From NCBI GenBank assembly GCA_041584055.1, contig JBFHER010000128.1, positions 1-10,549 of the forward strand: a DNA stretch of 10,549 nucleotides, given 5' to 3'. The notes under the pieces were generated by a model. It saw nothing but the letters and a program-made list of their open reading frames with translations. It did no database searches and was not told where the DNA came from. Each line of letters begins with the position of its first letter. Within the stretch, counting starts at the first letter, position 1. Shown here piece after piece: positions 1-7,525 of the stretch. Origin of the DNA: JBFHER01 sp041584055. GTDB taxonomy: Bacteria > Bacteroidota > Bacteroidia > Bacteroidales > UBA5342. The translations under genes and the position numbers were made by a program.

Positions 1-1061
1 GATGTGAAATACTTTTCTATAATGTTGTAATTGAATCGAATATCAGGAACAATGTACGCTTTAGTTTTTGAACTCTCCTCCGCAAAAAAGTTTATTCCAA
101 TGCCTGCTTTTACATCCCATGTAGATGCCTTCCATTTAAAGAAGGGGGTTAACTCAAGGTCAAGAAAATCAGCCTGATCCCATACTCTTAGGGTGTCAGA
201 GGGGAGCTTGTAAAAGTGATATTCTCCGTCAAGATCTGCTCCAAAGGTTTTGTTATCCATGGGATAGGATAAAAATCCATTCAATGCAATGGCGTTGTCA
301 GATAAATTAAATCTGGTTGAAAAGTTATCGTAGTTCACATGGATTTTATAGGCCAGCTCCTCATAATTGCTGGCCAGCGTTCCAAAGGTGAAATTTACAT
401 TGTAGTTGGTATATCCTGCCCGTGTTTCATTATGGATGTCTCCCAAAGCGATGGAGTCGGTCGGATCCCACTCTTTAAATAAATACAGATCATCATCACC
501 ACTGGTGGTTTCGTATCCGTAGTAGCGATAAGCCATGTCTTTAAATGAGAAATTAGCTGAGAGATAGGAACGATCGTAAAAGCGATCATAGGATAACAGG
601 GCTTCATTGATCGCATATTGTGCAAACGATTTGGTGTCATCCGGCAGCGTTACATCACCCCATGAAGAGTTGTGCTTGTAAAGGAATGATAGGTTGTGCC
701 GGGACGAAGAAAATGCATTGTAGAACAATTCGCCATTAAAATTTGGGAAGTTACCGATGCCAAAGGAGGCATAGTTTTGTTTTGTTTCCAATACGGGCTC
801 ACGTCCCAGTGATGCGGGTGTGATTGGATCTATTTCAAAGGCAGTATTGAGTGGTTTGTTGAATATAGAATAAGTGAATTCAGGCGTAAACTCTTCCTGT
901 TTCTCCAGTGTTGGAAGCTTCACAATTTTATTGGCATCCGAAATGATCGGATTGTATTCTCTAACAACAATAACGTCCTTGTTAAGCAATGTATCGCTCT
1001 GTGCTTTCGTTCCGAAGGCAAGTGCAAAAAATGAAACAATGGTGAGCACTGTGGTTCTCAT
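1..1061 (-). CDS. Outer-membrane beta-barrel protein, TonB-box-like N-terminus (partial, C-terminus outside window)
   Basis: The reading frame opens at an ATG (1061-1059) and stays open for 353 codons to the window edge, so the C-terminus is missing. Residues 1-20 form a signal peptide (hydrophobic TVLTIVSFFALAFG, likely cleavage after TKA, before QS). The mature start carries DVIVVREYNP (29-38), then ISDANKI and a Pro at 50. DVIVV resembles the TonB box of TonB-dependent transporters. From about residue 95 the chain alternates polar and aromatic residues in short strands separated by Asn/Asp/Gly turns, as in an outer-membrane barrel. No canonical plug domain is seen between the motif and the first strands. 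It starts 21 bp after the stop of the large TPR gene, so the two are almost certainly co-transcribed and probably act together in the envelope. The substrate is unknown. It is likely to be annotated as a TonB-dependent receptor-like or hypothetical outer-membrane protein. Confidence 0.8.
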   Translation of the reverse strand, partial: MRTTVLTIVSFFALAFGTKAQSDTLLNKDVIVVREYNPIISDANKIVKLPTLEKQEEFTPEFTYSIFNKPLNTAFEIDPITPASLGREPVLETKQNYASFGIGNFPNFNGELFYNAFSSSRHNLSFLYKHNSSWGDVTLPDDTKSFAQYAINEALLSYDRFYDRSYLSANFSFKDMAYRYYGYETTSGDDDLYLFKEWDPTDSIALGDIHNETRAGYTNYNVNFTFGTLASNYEELAYKIHVNYDNFSTRFNLSDNAIALNGFLSYPMDNKTFGADLDGEYHFYKLPSDTLRVWDQADFLDLELTPFFKWKASTWDVKAGIGINFFAEESSKTKAYIVPDIRFNYNIIEKYFT

Positions 1062-1082
1062 GTTGCGAAAAATCTTTGATTA

Positions 1083-4000
1083 TTAATTACTTATTGTATC
1101 GGTTTTAATAAAATATTGATCCAATGAATCTCTGTCATCTGCAGCTTGCTGTTCTTCTTTTTGAAGAATCAGCGCCAGTAGGTGTTGCATCTCTTCGGAA
1201 ACATCATCCTGTCCTGTGTAATTGTCTTTCACACTTAATAAATATTGTTTGGCCTGGAAGGCATCTCCTTTGTCAAGATAAATGCGGGATAGCAGAACGA
1301 AAGCCTTTGCGAGCCAGTATTGATGAGGCGTGTTTTTACTGATGAAATCAAAGACCTCATTTTCTGCATCCGTCGTTTTTCCAAGCTTGTAATAAATGGC
1401 TGCAATTTGATATTTGGCTTCTGCCCCTTCGCTTGTGTGCGTATCGTTTGCCAGGAGGGTGAAGCTTTCTTTTGCAGCAGTATTGTTGTCCAGCAATAAA
1501 AATGATTTCGCTTTTTTGTAAAGTGCTTCCCGTTTTAATTCCGGACTTAGATTCAACTCTTTGGCCAGATCATTGGATGCTAGTATGGTGGCGCCGGCAT
1601 TTTCAAGGTTATAGTTACAACGAAGAATACCGATTTTACTTTTGAGAATATTTTCCTGCATTTCTGCCAGCGAAAGCAGTTGGGTGTATGCCTCAAGTGC
1701 TTCCTGAAAAGCGTTATTTTGATAATTTATCTCTGCCAGTGCAATGAGCGCTTCCTCGGTGAACATATTCCTGGCTTGCGAAGCAATGAACTTCAAATGT
1801 GGGATGGCTTCTGAATCCTCACCTTTTCTGACAAGACAATCAGCCAGATAGAAATGTGAATTGATCAAATAGCCACCATTTGGGAATTTCGTCAGGTAAT
1901 TCTCGAAATAACGTTTTGAATCATCAATGTTACCCGTCATATAAAGCTTTTCAGCAGCAGTGTAGGTGAGTGAGTCTTCTTCGCTGATCTTCAGTTTTGC
2001 AAATCCACCGATGGATTTGGTGTACTCGATGTATTCATCCACGCTGTTTTGATCCACCGAAATGTTTTTCAAACTTGCCAGTGCTGTTTTCGATTCAGGT
2101 GTTCCTGCATATTTGGCAACAATTGACTTGTACACTTTAGAGGCTTCATTAGCCTGTCCGCTGTTATAGTAGGAAAGCGCCATGTTTAGCATTCCCTTGG
2201 GGGCATAACTGCTTTGAGGATATTGCTCAATCAATGTTTGATAACTTTTAATAGCGTTCTCTGGATTTCCAAGGGTGGTCCATGTTTTTCCAAGTTCAAA
2301 CCAGGCATCATCGCAGTAGGTGCTTTGCGGGTATTGCTCCAATAGCGTCTTTAGGTCGATGGTCTTTTTCCGGTATTCTTTCATCAAGCCATGGCTGTAT
2401 GCTTTTTTAAACAGGGAATAATCTGCAGCATTGCCACCTGTAACGACTGCATTGTTATAGAATTTCTCAGCATTGGCAAAGTCCCGTTTTAGAAAATAAC
2501 AATCTGCGGTCCGGTTATTGGCATCAACCAATAAATCAGGGGCCTCGTTTTTGCCAATGGAAGCAAATTTCCGAAACCAGTTGATGGCTGCACTGTAATT
2601 CTTTTTCTTGAAAAATGCATAGCCCATGTTGTAGTGTGCCATTGCAAACTCCTTTTGTTTGTAGGCGCCCGGCAGGGTAATAAACTGATTTAAATCACTC
2701 AGTGCCTGATCGTAATTGCCAAGGCGATAATATGCCTCACCCCTCCAATAGTAAGCAGAAGATTTTAAGGCGTTGTCGTATTGTCCGTTATCCAGAGAAA
2801 CATCAAAATATTTAATTGATTGCTCGTGTTTGTTGTCTGCAAATAGTTCAATGGCCCGATAGTAAGCAACGCGTTGCATGGCTTTCTTTACCCGGCTGTC
2901 TTTTGAATGAATCTTTAAAATGGATTGATAAGCCCGTTCATAATTCTGGGTGGTCATAAATACGTTGGCCAATAAGTCATACACCTCATCCCTGTATTGT
3001 GATTCCGGGAATTTAACCAGGAAATCTTCAAAGGCTGTGATGATTTCGTTAAAAGGTGAGTAGGCTGTTTCGTAGGTGAGTTTTGCAAAATTATAAAGTG
3101 CTTCTTCCTGAAGTGTTTTATCAAAATCTAATTTGGATGCAGCTTCAAAAGACATTCTGGCTCTGTTTTTGTCATTGAGTTTCAAGTAACAATCCGCCAG
3201 ATATCCATAGGTGTTCTGAGTAAGTTCATCTTCAACTGTTGCAATCTGTGAAAGGGCAACTGCTGCTTCATCAAACTTGCCAAGTTTGTAATAGGCCAAT
3301 CCGAGATGATATATGTCGTTTCTGGAGATTTTCTTCGTTTTGGTTTTATAGATCTCCAGGTATTCAACCGCTTTTTCGTAATTTTCAAGCGCATAATATG
3401 CGTCCCCTACAATTCGTGCAATTTCCCAGGTGCGGTTGCTTGGTGTTCCTGCAATCAAATTGGGACCGTAGGTGAGAACTTTGTCATAGTCCTTTTGCTC
3501 ATGGTAAAGCTGGGTGAGATAAAATGGTATGATTTCACTGTAAGCAGGATTTTTTTCAAGTGTTAGGAAATCAGCCAAAGCAGTTTGATAGTTCCCTTCC
3601 TCATATTGGATGTGTGCATAATAATAGGTGGCAGCTTCACGGTACATACTGCCTCCGTTTTTAACCTCATACAGTAAATCTTCTGCCTCAGAGAAATGTT
3701 TTACCTGAATAAGGCAATACCCTTTTTTAAATAGGTATTCGTCACGCTGATTTTCACGCAGCTTATCTTCTTTTACCTTGTTGAAAAGGTACAGTGTGTA
3801 TTTGTAATTCCGGCTTTTATAAACATGAAGTGCCAGCTCAAACCAGGCCTGATTGGCGTAGTAACTCTCTTTGTTGCGTTCAGCAAAGTCTGTTAATTCA
3901 GCCCCTGCAGCAGATCGGTTTAGCTTTAGATTGGAAACATAAATGTAGAAATTTGCTTCAATTGATTTTCCCTCAGAATCTGCTTCTGTTGCAAGGTATT

Positions 4001-4157
4001 TCTCCAGATGAACAATGGCAGAACTGTATTGCTTATTCTCATACAATGCCTTTCCCTTTTCAAAGTCGTTCAGTGGAAGCTCTTTGGAGATGGGATTTTG
4101 TGAAAATGCAGGCAGTGCAAGGATGAGCAGTAAAAATAATGCTTTGATTGCTTTCAT
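1083..4157 (-). CDS. Large exported tetratricopeptide-repeat protein (1024 aa)
   Basis: The 1024-residue protein begins with a clear signal peptide (MKAIKALFLLLILALPAFSQ, cleavage probably just before or after that Gln), so it is periplasmic or attached to the inner face of the outer membrane. There is no lipobox cysteine. Almost all of the rest is TPR-type helical hairpins. Clear units lie near residues 283-303 (YHLGLAYYKLGKFDEA), 466-490 (WRGEAYYRLGNYDQAL), 615-680 (two in a row, each followed by LIEQYPQS or a similar tail), 768-790 and 913-937 (AAIYYKLGKTTDAE). The tail after about 1000 is acidic and polar. No enzymatic domain is visible, so it is probably a scaffold. It is the first gene of an operon with the downstream barrel protein, with a Bacteroidota promoter element 27 bp before the start codon. 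The start is well supported by the signal peptide. The exact function is unknown. Co-location suggests a complex with the barrel protein, for example in assembly, surface export or transport. Confidence 0.92.
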   Translation of the reverse strand: MKAIKALFLLLILALPAFSQNPISKELPLNDFEKGKALYENKQYSSAIVHLEKYLATEADSEGKSIEANFYIYVSNLKLNRSAAGAELTDFAERNKESYYANQAWFELALHVYKSRNYKYTLYLFNKVKEDKLRENQRDEYLFKKGYCLIQVKHFSEAEDLLYEVKNGGSMYREAATYYYAHIQYEEGNYQTALADFLTLEKNPAYSEIIPFYLTQLYHEQKDYDKVLTYGPNLIAGTPSNRTWEIARIVGDAYYALENYEKAVEYLEIYKTKTKKISRNDIYHLGLAYYKLGKFDEAAVALSQIATVEDELTQNTYGYLADCYLKLNDKNRARMSFEAASKLDFDKTLQEEALYNFAKLTYETAYSPFNEIITAFEDFLVKFPESQYRDEVYDLLANVFMTTQNYERAYQSILKIHSKDSRVKKAMQRVAYYRAIELFADNKHEQSIKYFDVSLDNGQYDNALKSSAYYWRGEAYYRLGNYDQALSDLNQFITLPGAYKQKEFAMAHYNMGYAFFKKKNYSAAINWFRKFASIGKNEAPDLLVDANNRTADCYFLKRDFANAEKFYNNAVVTGGNAADYSLFKKAYSHGLMKEYRKKTIDLKTLLEQYPQSTYCDDAWFELGKTWTTLGNPENAIKSYQTLIEQYPQSSYAPKGMLNMALSYYNSGQANEASKVYKSIVAKYAGTPESKTALASLKNISVDQNSVDEYIEYTKSIGGFAKLKISEEDSLTYTAAEKLYMTGNIDDSKRYFENYLTKFPNGGYLINSHFYLADCLVRKGEDSEAIPHLKFIASQARNMFTEEALIALAEINYQNNAFQEALEAYTQLLSLAEMQENILKSKIGILRCNYNLENAGATILASNDLAKELNLSPELKREALYKKAKSFLLLDNNTAAKESFTLLANDTHTSEGAEAKYQIAAIYYKLGKTTDAENEVFDFISKNTPHQYWLAKAFVLLSRIYLDKGDAFQAKQYLLSVKDNYTGQDDVSEEMQHLLALILQKEEQQAADDRDSLDQYFIKTDTISN

Positions 4158-4183
4158 TGTATTTGACTATGATTTTTGCACGG

Positions 4184-4191
4184 CAAAGGTA
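4184..4191 (-). promoter_or_regulatory. Bacteroidota-type -7 element (TACCTTTG) for the TPR/outer-membrane operon
   Basis: Read on the minus strand this is TACCTTTG, an exact match to the TAnnTTTG -7 consensus used by the Bacteroidota primary sigma factor. It ends 26 bp before the ATG at 4157, giving a short leader of roughly 20 nt. The -33 TTTG is not well conserved: the nearest candidate is TTTA about 15 bp further upstream, which is closer than usual. Confidence 0.65.
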
Positions 4192-4320
4192 CTAATTTTA
4201 GATGGTTAAACGGATAGGGACTTTTAAATATTGTAGCTCTTAAGATTTTATAACAAAGTAAGTATAAAGCAATGCACAAACACACAACTCATTTGCCGGG
4301 TTTAGGTAGTTTTCATGTTT

Positions 4321-4328
4321 TATGTTTG
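4321..4328 (+). promoter_or_regulatory. Possible -7 promoter element (TATGTTTG) upstream of fkp
   Basis: An exact TAnnTTTG match on the plus strand, about 285 bp before the fkp ATG. The only TTTG upstream (4292-4295) is 25 bp away, longer than the usual 19-21 bp spacing, and the implied leader would be long. An imperfect alternative closer to the gene is TACAATTTG (4513-4521), which has one base too many. The true fkp promoter cannot be decided from sequence. Confidence 0.25.
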
Positions 4329-4511
4329 TGAATGTCTGTTACAGTTGACAAAACTTTTGAGCGTTTTTGTATCATCATTTGTCACCATGTGGCATTGAAA
4401 GTGTTTTAGAAAAGTCCTTGTAAAAATTCATAAGCTCTTTTTTCGATGTACAAACGGTCATGCAATATGAGTCAATAATTTATTTTGAACGGAAATAAAC
4501 CTTAGGCTGTT

Positions 4512-4524
4512 ATACAATTTGTAT
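4512..4524. repeat. 13-bp palindrome ATACAATTTGTAT upstream of fkp
   Basis: The arms ATACAA and TTGTAT are perfect complements around a single central T, 88 bp before the fkp ATG. The same half-site, extended by one base, forms the core of the larger inverted repeat before the Fnr-like gene (8236-8266). It could be a transcription factor site, or chance in AT-rich DNA. Confidence 0.35.
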
Positions 4525-4612
4525 TCGTAAATTGATTTTATATCTCTATTTTTGCTGTGAACTCTGTTACGAACGGAAATGTACAAGTATTAACCCATTC
4601 AATACCAAAAGT

Positions 4613-7465
4613 ATGCAGTATCTTTTATCATTGCCTGAAAATTTAGTAAACGCATTTCATCAAATCACACATCATACAACGGACAACTGGTTTGTCGCTT
4701 CTGATCCCCCAGGGAATAAAATCGGGTCGGGTGGAGGTACTTCTTTTCTGCTGGCAGAACACTCAAAAAAACATGATGATTTTGATCGATACCTTGGAAA
4801 AGATAAGAAGATTATAATTCATGCCGGAGGGCAAAGTCGCCGTTTGCCAGCTTATGCGCCATCCGGTAAAATTCTTACACCCATTCCTGTATTCAGATGG
4901 AGCCGCGGTCAAAGTTTAAATCAAACCTTGTTGGATTTGCAGTTACCCTTACTGGAAAAACTCATGAACAATACATCGCCCAGCCAAAACACCTTAATTG
5001 CGAGTGGCGATGTGATGATTTTATCAGGGGAACCGAATGTTGCCCTTCCTGATGCCGATGTTGTATGTCTGGGGATTTGGGTGGATCCTCATCTGGCTTC
5101 GCGTCATGGCGTTTTTTTTACACCCCGCAGCAATCCGCATCAGCTGGATTTCATGCTCCAAAAACCATCACATCAAAAGATTGAATCCTTTGCCGAAACG
5201 CATCTGTTTATGATGGATATCGGTGTGTGGGTCCTGAGTGATCGGGCGGTTAACTTACTGATGAAAAAAAGTGGATGGCAAAACGGATCCTTTAAAAATG
5301 GAATCCCTGATTATTATGATCTTTACAGTACGTTTGGTACTGCCCTGGGGACCTCGCCTTCCGATATAGATAAAGAGATAAATGATTTATCTGTTGCCAT
5401 TGTCCCTTTGAATAAAGGTGAATTTTACCATTACGGTACATCCGGTGAATTAATTAGCTCTACGGAAAAAATTCAAAACAGGATAAAAGACCAAAGGGCT
5501 ATCTGGCATAACCGGGTGAAAGTGCATCCGTCAGTATTTGTACAAAATGCAGACACTTCCGTCAACTGGACAAGTGAACAACATAATATTTGGATTGAAA
5601 ACAGCCATGTGCATTCATCCTGGTCATTGCAAAACAATCACATTATTACAGGGGTGCCTGAAAACAACTGGAAATTGAAGCTTAAAGGGGGTGTTTGTCT
5701 GGATATTGTACCTGTGGGGGATACCAGTTATTGTATTCGACCTTATGGGATGACAGATAGTTTTCGGGGTGCTTTAAGCGATTCTTCCACAACCTGGATG
5801 GGAAAGCCATTTATAAAATGGATGTCAGATAAAGGCTTGCATTTTAACGCATCAGGTTTAGACGAAAAAACAGATATACAATCTGCCAAACTGTTTCCGG
5901 TTGTTGAGGCAAATCAGATGACTGAAGCATTCGTTAACTGGCTTATTACGGATATCTCTGATGAAACACATCAAGGTACCTGGCAGAGGGCAACACGGTT
6001 TTCAGCCGACGACATAAGTGCCAATGCCAATCTCATGAGGTTGCAGGTGCAACGAAAGAAATTCAGATTCGGGAATCTGCATTTTCTGGCCAAAAACTAC
6101 AAACGAAGTGTGTTTTACCAGTCAAACCTAAAGCAGCTTGGTGAGGAATGGGTAGAGGGGAACTTACCTTTGCCGGTAGAATTAGAAGCGTCGGAGTCAC
6201 CGATGATCCGTTTCAGGGATCACATGTTTCGCTCTGAGGTTCAATCGCTGCGCAATGGCGATGGAAAGGCGGAAGAACAAAAGGCCTTTTCGGTTCTACA
6301 GAATGCCATTGTCCGTTCCATCAATCATACATCAGTGCCGAAGCTTAACATCTATTCCGATCAGATTATCTGGGGAAGAAGTCCTGTGAGGCTTGATCTG
6401 GCCGGTGGTTGGTCAGATACACCACCATATTGCCTGCAAAATGGTGGAAGTGTTTTAAACATGGCCGTTGAGTTGAACGGTCAACCGCCTATACAGGTTT
6501 ATGTGCGCCTTTCCAGTGAGAAGAAAATTACTTTGCGATCCATTGATATTGGTATTGCAGAACAAATAAGCAGCTTTGAAGAATTAGGGAACTATAAAGA
6601 GGTTGGGTCAGCTTTCTCTATTCCCAAAGCAGCTTTGTGTCTTGCCGGCTTTCACCCTAAATTTTGTGGTGAGAAATTCGATTCGCTGGAACAACAACTA
6701 GATGCTTTTGGGGGAGGTTTTGAGATATCCCTGCTGGCTGCCATCCCTAAAGGGTCAGGATTGGGAACAAGCTCGGTATTGTCTGCAACTGTGTTGGGGA
6801 CCTTATCGGATTTTTGTTCTTTGAACTGGGATTTGCAATCCATCAGTCATCGCACCTTAATATTGGAGCAATTGTTGACTACAGGCGGAGGTTGGCAGGA
6901 TCAGTATGGTGGCGTATTCCCGGGCATTAAGTTACTGGAATCAGAACCTGGTACTCAGGAAGTGATGAACGTACACTGGTTGCCTGATCATATTTTTACC
7001 GATGTTAAAACCAAGGGAAACTGGTTGTTATATTACACTGGCGTGACCCGTGTCGCTAAGAATATCCTGGCAGATATTGTGCGTGGGATGTTTCTAAACG
7101 AAGGTTATCGTCTAAGTCTATTAGACGAGATTAAACAACATTCCTATACAACGGCAGAAGCAATTCAACGCAACGATTTTGAAGCTGTCGGAAAATTGAT
7201 TGGTCATTCTTGGCAGTTGAACCTGTCCCTTGATGCAGGAACAAACACACCGGATGTTCAACGGATCATTGATGCAGTTAAGGATTATTCGCTTGGTTAT
7301 AAGTTGCTTGGTGCCGGAGGTGGTGGATACATGCTCATATGTGCCAAAGATCAGGAAGCCGCAGCAAGAATTAAAAACACTTTAAAATTGAATCCTCCAA
7401 ATAACAGGGCACGTTTTGTTAAAATGAATGTGAGTCAGTTAGGGTTTCAGGTATCCAGATCGTAA
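4613..7465 (+). CDS. fkp: Bifunctional fucokinase/L-fucose-1-phosphate guanylyltransferase
   Basis: The enzyme phosphorylates free L-fucose with ATP and joins the fucose-1-phosphate to GTP, giving GDP-L-fucose for fucosylated capsule and glycoproteins. It is cytoplasmic. From the ATG at 4613 the protein is 950 residues, essentially the length of Bacteroides fragilis Fkp (949), and it begins and ends as that protein does (MQ-LLSLP...GFQVSRS). The N-terminal half is the guanylyltransferase: GSGGGTS (38-44) and the nucleotide-binding HAGGQSRRLP (70-79) followed by APSGKILTP. A central part has the beta-helix-like stretch with IITGVPENNW. The C-terminal half is a GHMP kinase: WGRSPVRLDLAGGWSDTPP (587-605), PKGSGLGTSS (712-721), LTTGGGWQDQYGG (755-767, Asp763 the likely catalytic aspartate) and GAGGGGY (900-906). 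All key motifs look intact. A TTG at 4532 in the same frame would add 27 unrelated residues and is not favoured. No other fucose gene is adjacent. Confidence 0.97.
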   Translation: MQYLLSLPENLVNAFHQITHHTTDNWFVASDPPGNKIGSGGGTSFLLAEHSKKHDDFDRYLGKDKKIIIHAGGQSRRLPAYAPSGKILTPIPVFRWSRGQSLNQTLLDLQLPLLEKLMNNTSPSQNTLIASGDVMILSGEPNVALPDADVVCLGIWVDPHLASRHGVFFTPRSNPHQLDFMLQKPSHQKIESFAETHLFMMDIGVWVLSDRAVNLLMKKSGWQNGSFKNGIPDYYDLYSTFGTALGTSPSDIDKEINDLSVAIVPLNKGEFYHYGTSGELISSTEKIQNRIKDQRAIWHNRVKVHPSVFVQNADTSVNWTSEQHNIWIENSHVHSSWSLQNNHIITGVPENNWKLKLKGGVCLDIVPVGDTSYCIRPYGMTDSFRGALSDSSTTWMGKPFIKWMSDKGLHFNASGLDEKTDIQSAKLFPVVEANQMTEAFVNWLITDISDETHQGTWQRATRFSADDISANANLMRLQVQRKKFRFGNLHFLAKNYKRSVFYQSNLKQLGEEWVEGNLPLPVELEASESPMIRFRDHMFRSEVQSLRNGDGKAEEQKAFSVLQNAIVRSINHTSVPKLNIYSDQIIWGRSPVRLDLAGGWSDTPPYCLQNGGSVLNMAVELNGQPPIQVYVRLSSEKKITLRSIDIGIAEQISSFEELGNYKEVGSAFSIPKAALCLAGFHPKFCGEKFDSLEQQLDAFGGGFEISLLAAIPKGSGLGTSSVLSATVLGTLSDFCSLNWDLQSISHRTLILEQLLTTGGGWQDQYGGVFPGIKLLESEPGTQEVMNVHWLPDHIFTDVKTKGNWLLYYTGVTRVAKNILADIVRGMFLNEGYRLSLLDEIKQHSYTTAEAIQRNDFEAVGKLIGHSWQLNLSLDAGTNTPDVQRIIDAVKDYSLGYKLLGAGGGGYMLICAKDQEAAARIKNTLKLNPPNNRARFVKMNVSQLGFQVSRS

Positions 7466-7486
7466 TAGAAGTGTGAAGGATGATTT

Positions 7487-7511
7487 GTTAGAGGCATTTT
7501 AAATTGCTAAC
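7487..7511. terminator. Weak hairpin between convergent fkp and Fnr-like genes
   Basis: The 60-bp space between the two converging stops contains GTTAG and CTAAC arms (7487-7491, 7507-7511) with some extra imperfect pairing inside. There is no clean T-run on either side. It could be a bidirectional terminator because of its position, but the structure itself is weak. Confidence 0.25.
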
Positions 7512-7525
7512 TGTGAATGATTTGA

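Larger units (their letters stand above)
4158..4612. other. Divergent intergenic region between the TPR operon and fkp
   Basis: This 455-bp AT-rich stretch has no convincing gene. It holds the minus-strand promoter element at 4184-4191 and an isolated plus-strand TAnnTTTG match (TATGTTTG, 4321-4328). Closer to fkp are a 13-bp palindrome (4512-4524) and two copies of GAACGGAAAT (4487-4496 and 4571-4580). An open frame extends upstream of the fkp ATG to a TTG at 4532. The 27 residues it would add are Cys-rich and have no counterpart in the Fkp family as I recall it, so I treat them as non-coding leader. Confidence 0.6.

Noticed and set aside
395..640. Minus-strand open frame inside the barrel gene
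   Set aside because: It lies in another frame of the same strand as the real barrel CDS and its translation is low in domain-like features.
874..1086. Plus-strand open frame opposite the start of the barrel gene
   Set aside because: It is antisense to a well-supported signal peptide and barrel coding frame, and its translation has no recognisable domain.
3794..4126. 110-codon plus-strand open frame antisense to the TPR gene
   Set aside because: The opposite strand encodes clear TPR helices and a signal peptide. The antisense translation has no recognisable pattern.
1083..4157. DNA repeats or a CRISPR-like array within the TPR gene
   Set aside because: The periodicity is at protein level (about 34 residues, diverged). 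No conserved nucleotide repeats with regular spacers are seen.
4155..4162. ATTGTATT at the TPR start, also at the VOC start (8931-8938), as copies of the dyad half-site
   Set aside because: These are single half-sites overlapping start codons (AATACA-ATG). In AT-rich DNA they are expected by chance and more likely reflect start-codon context.
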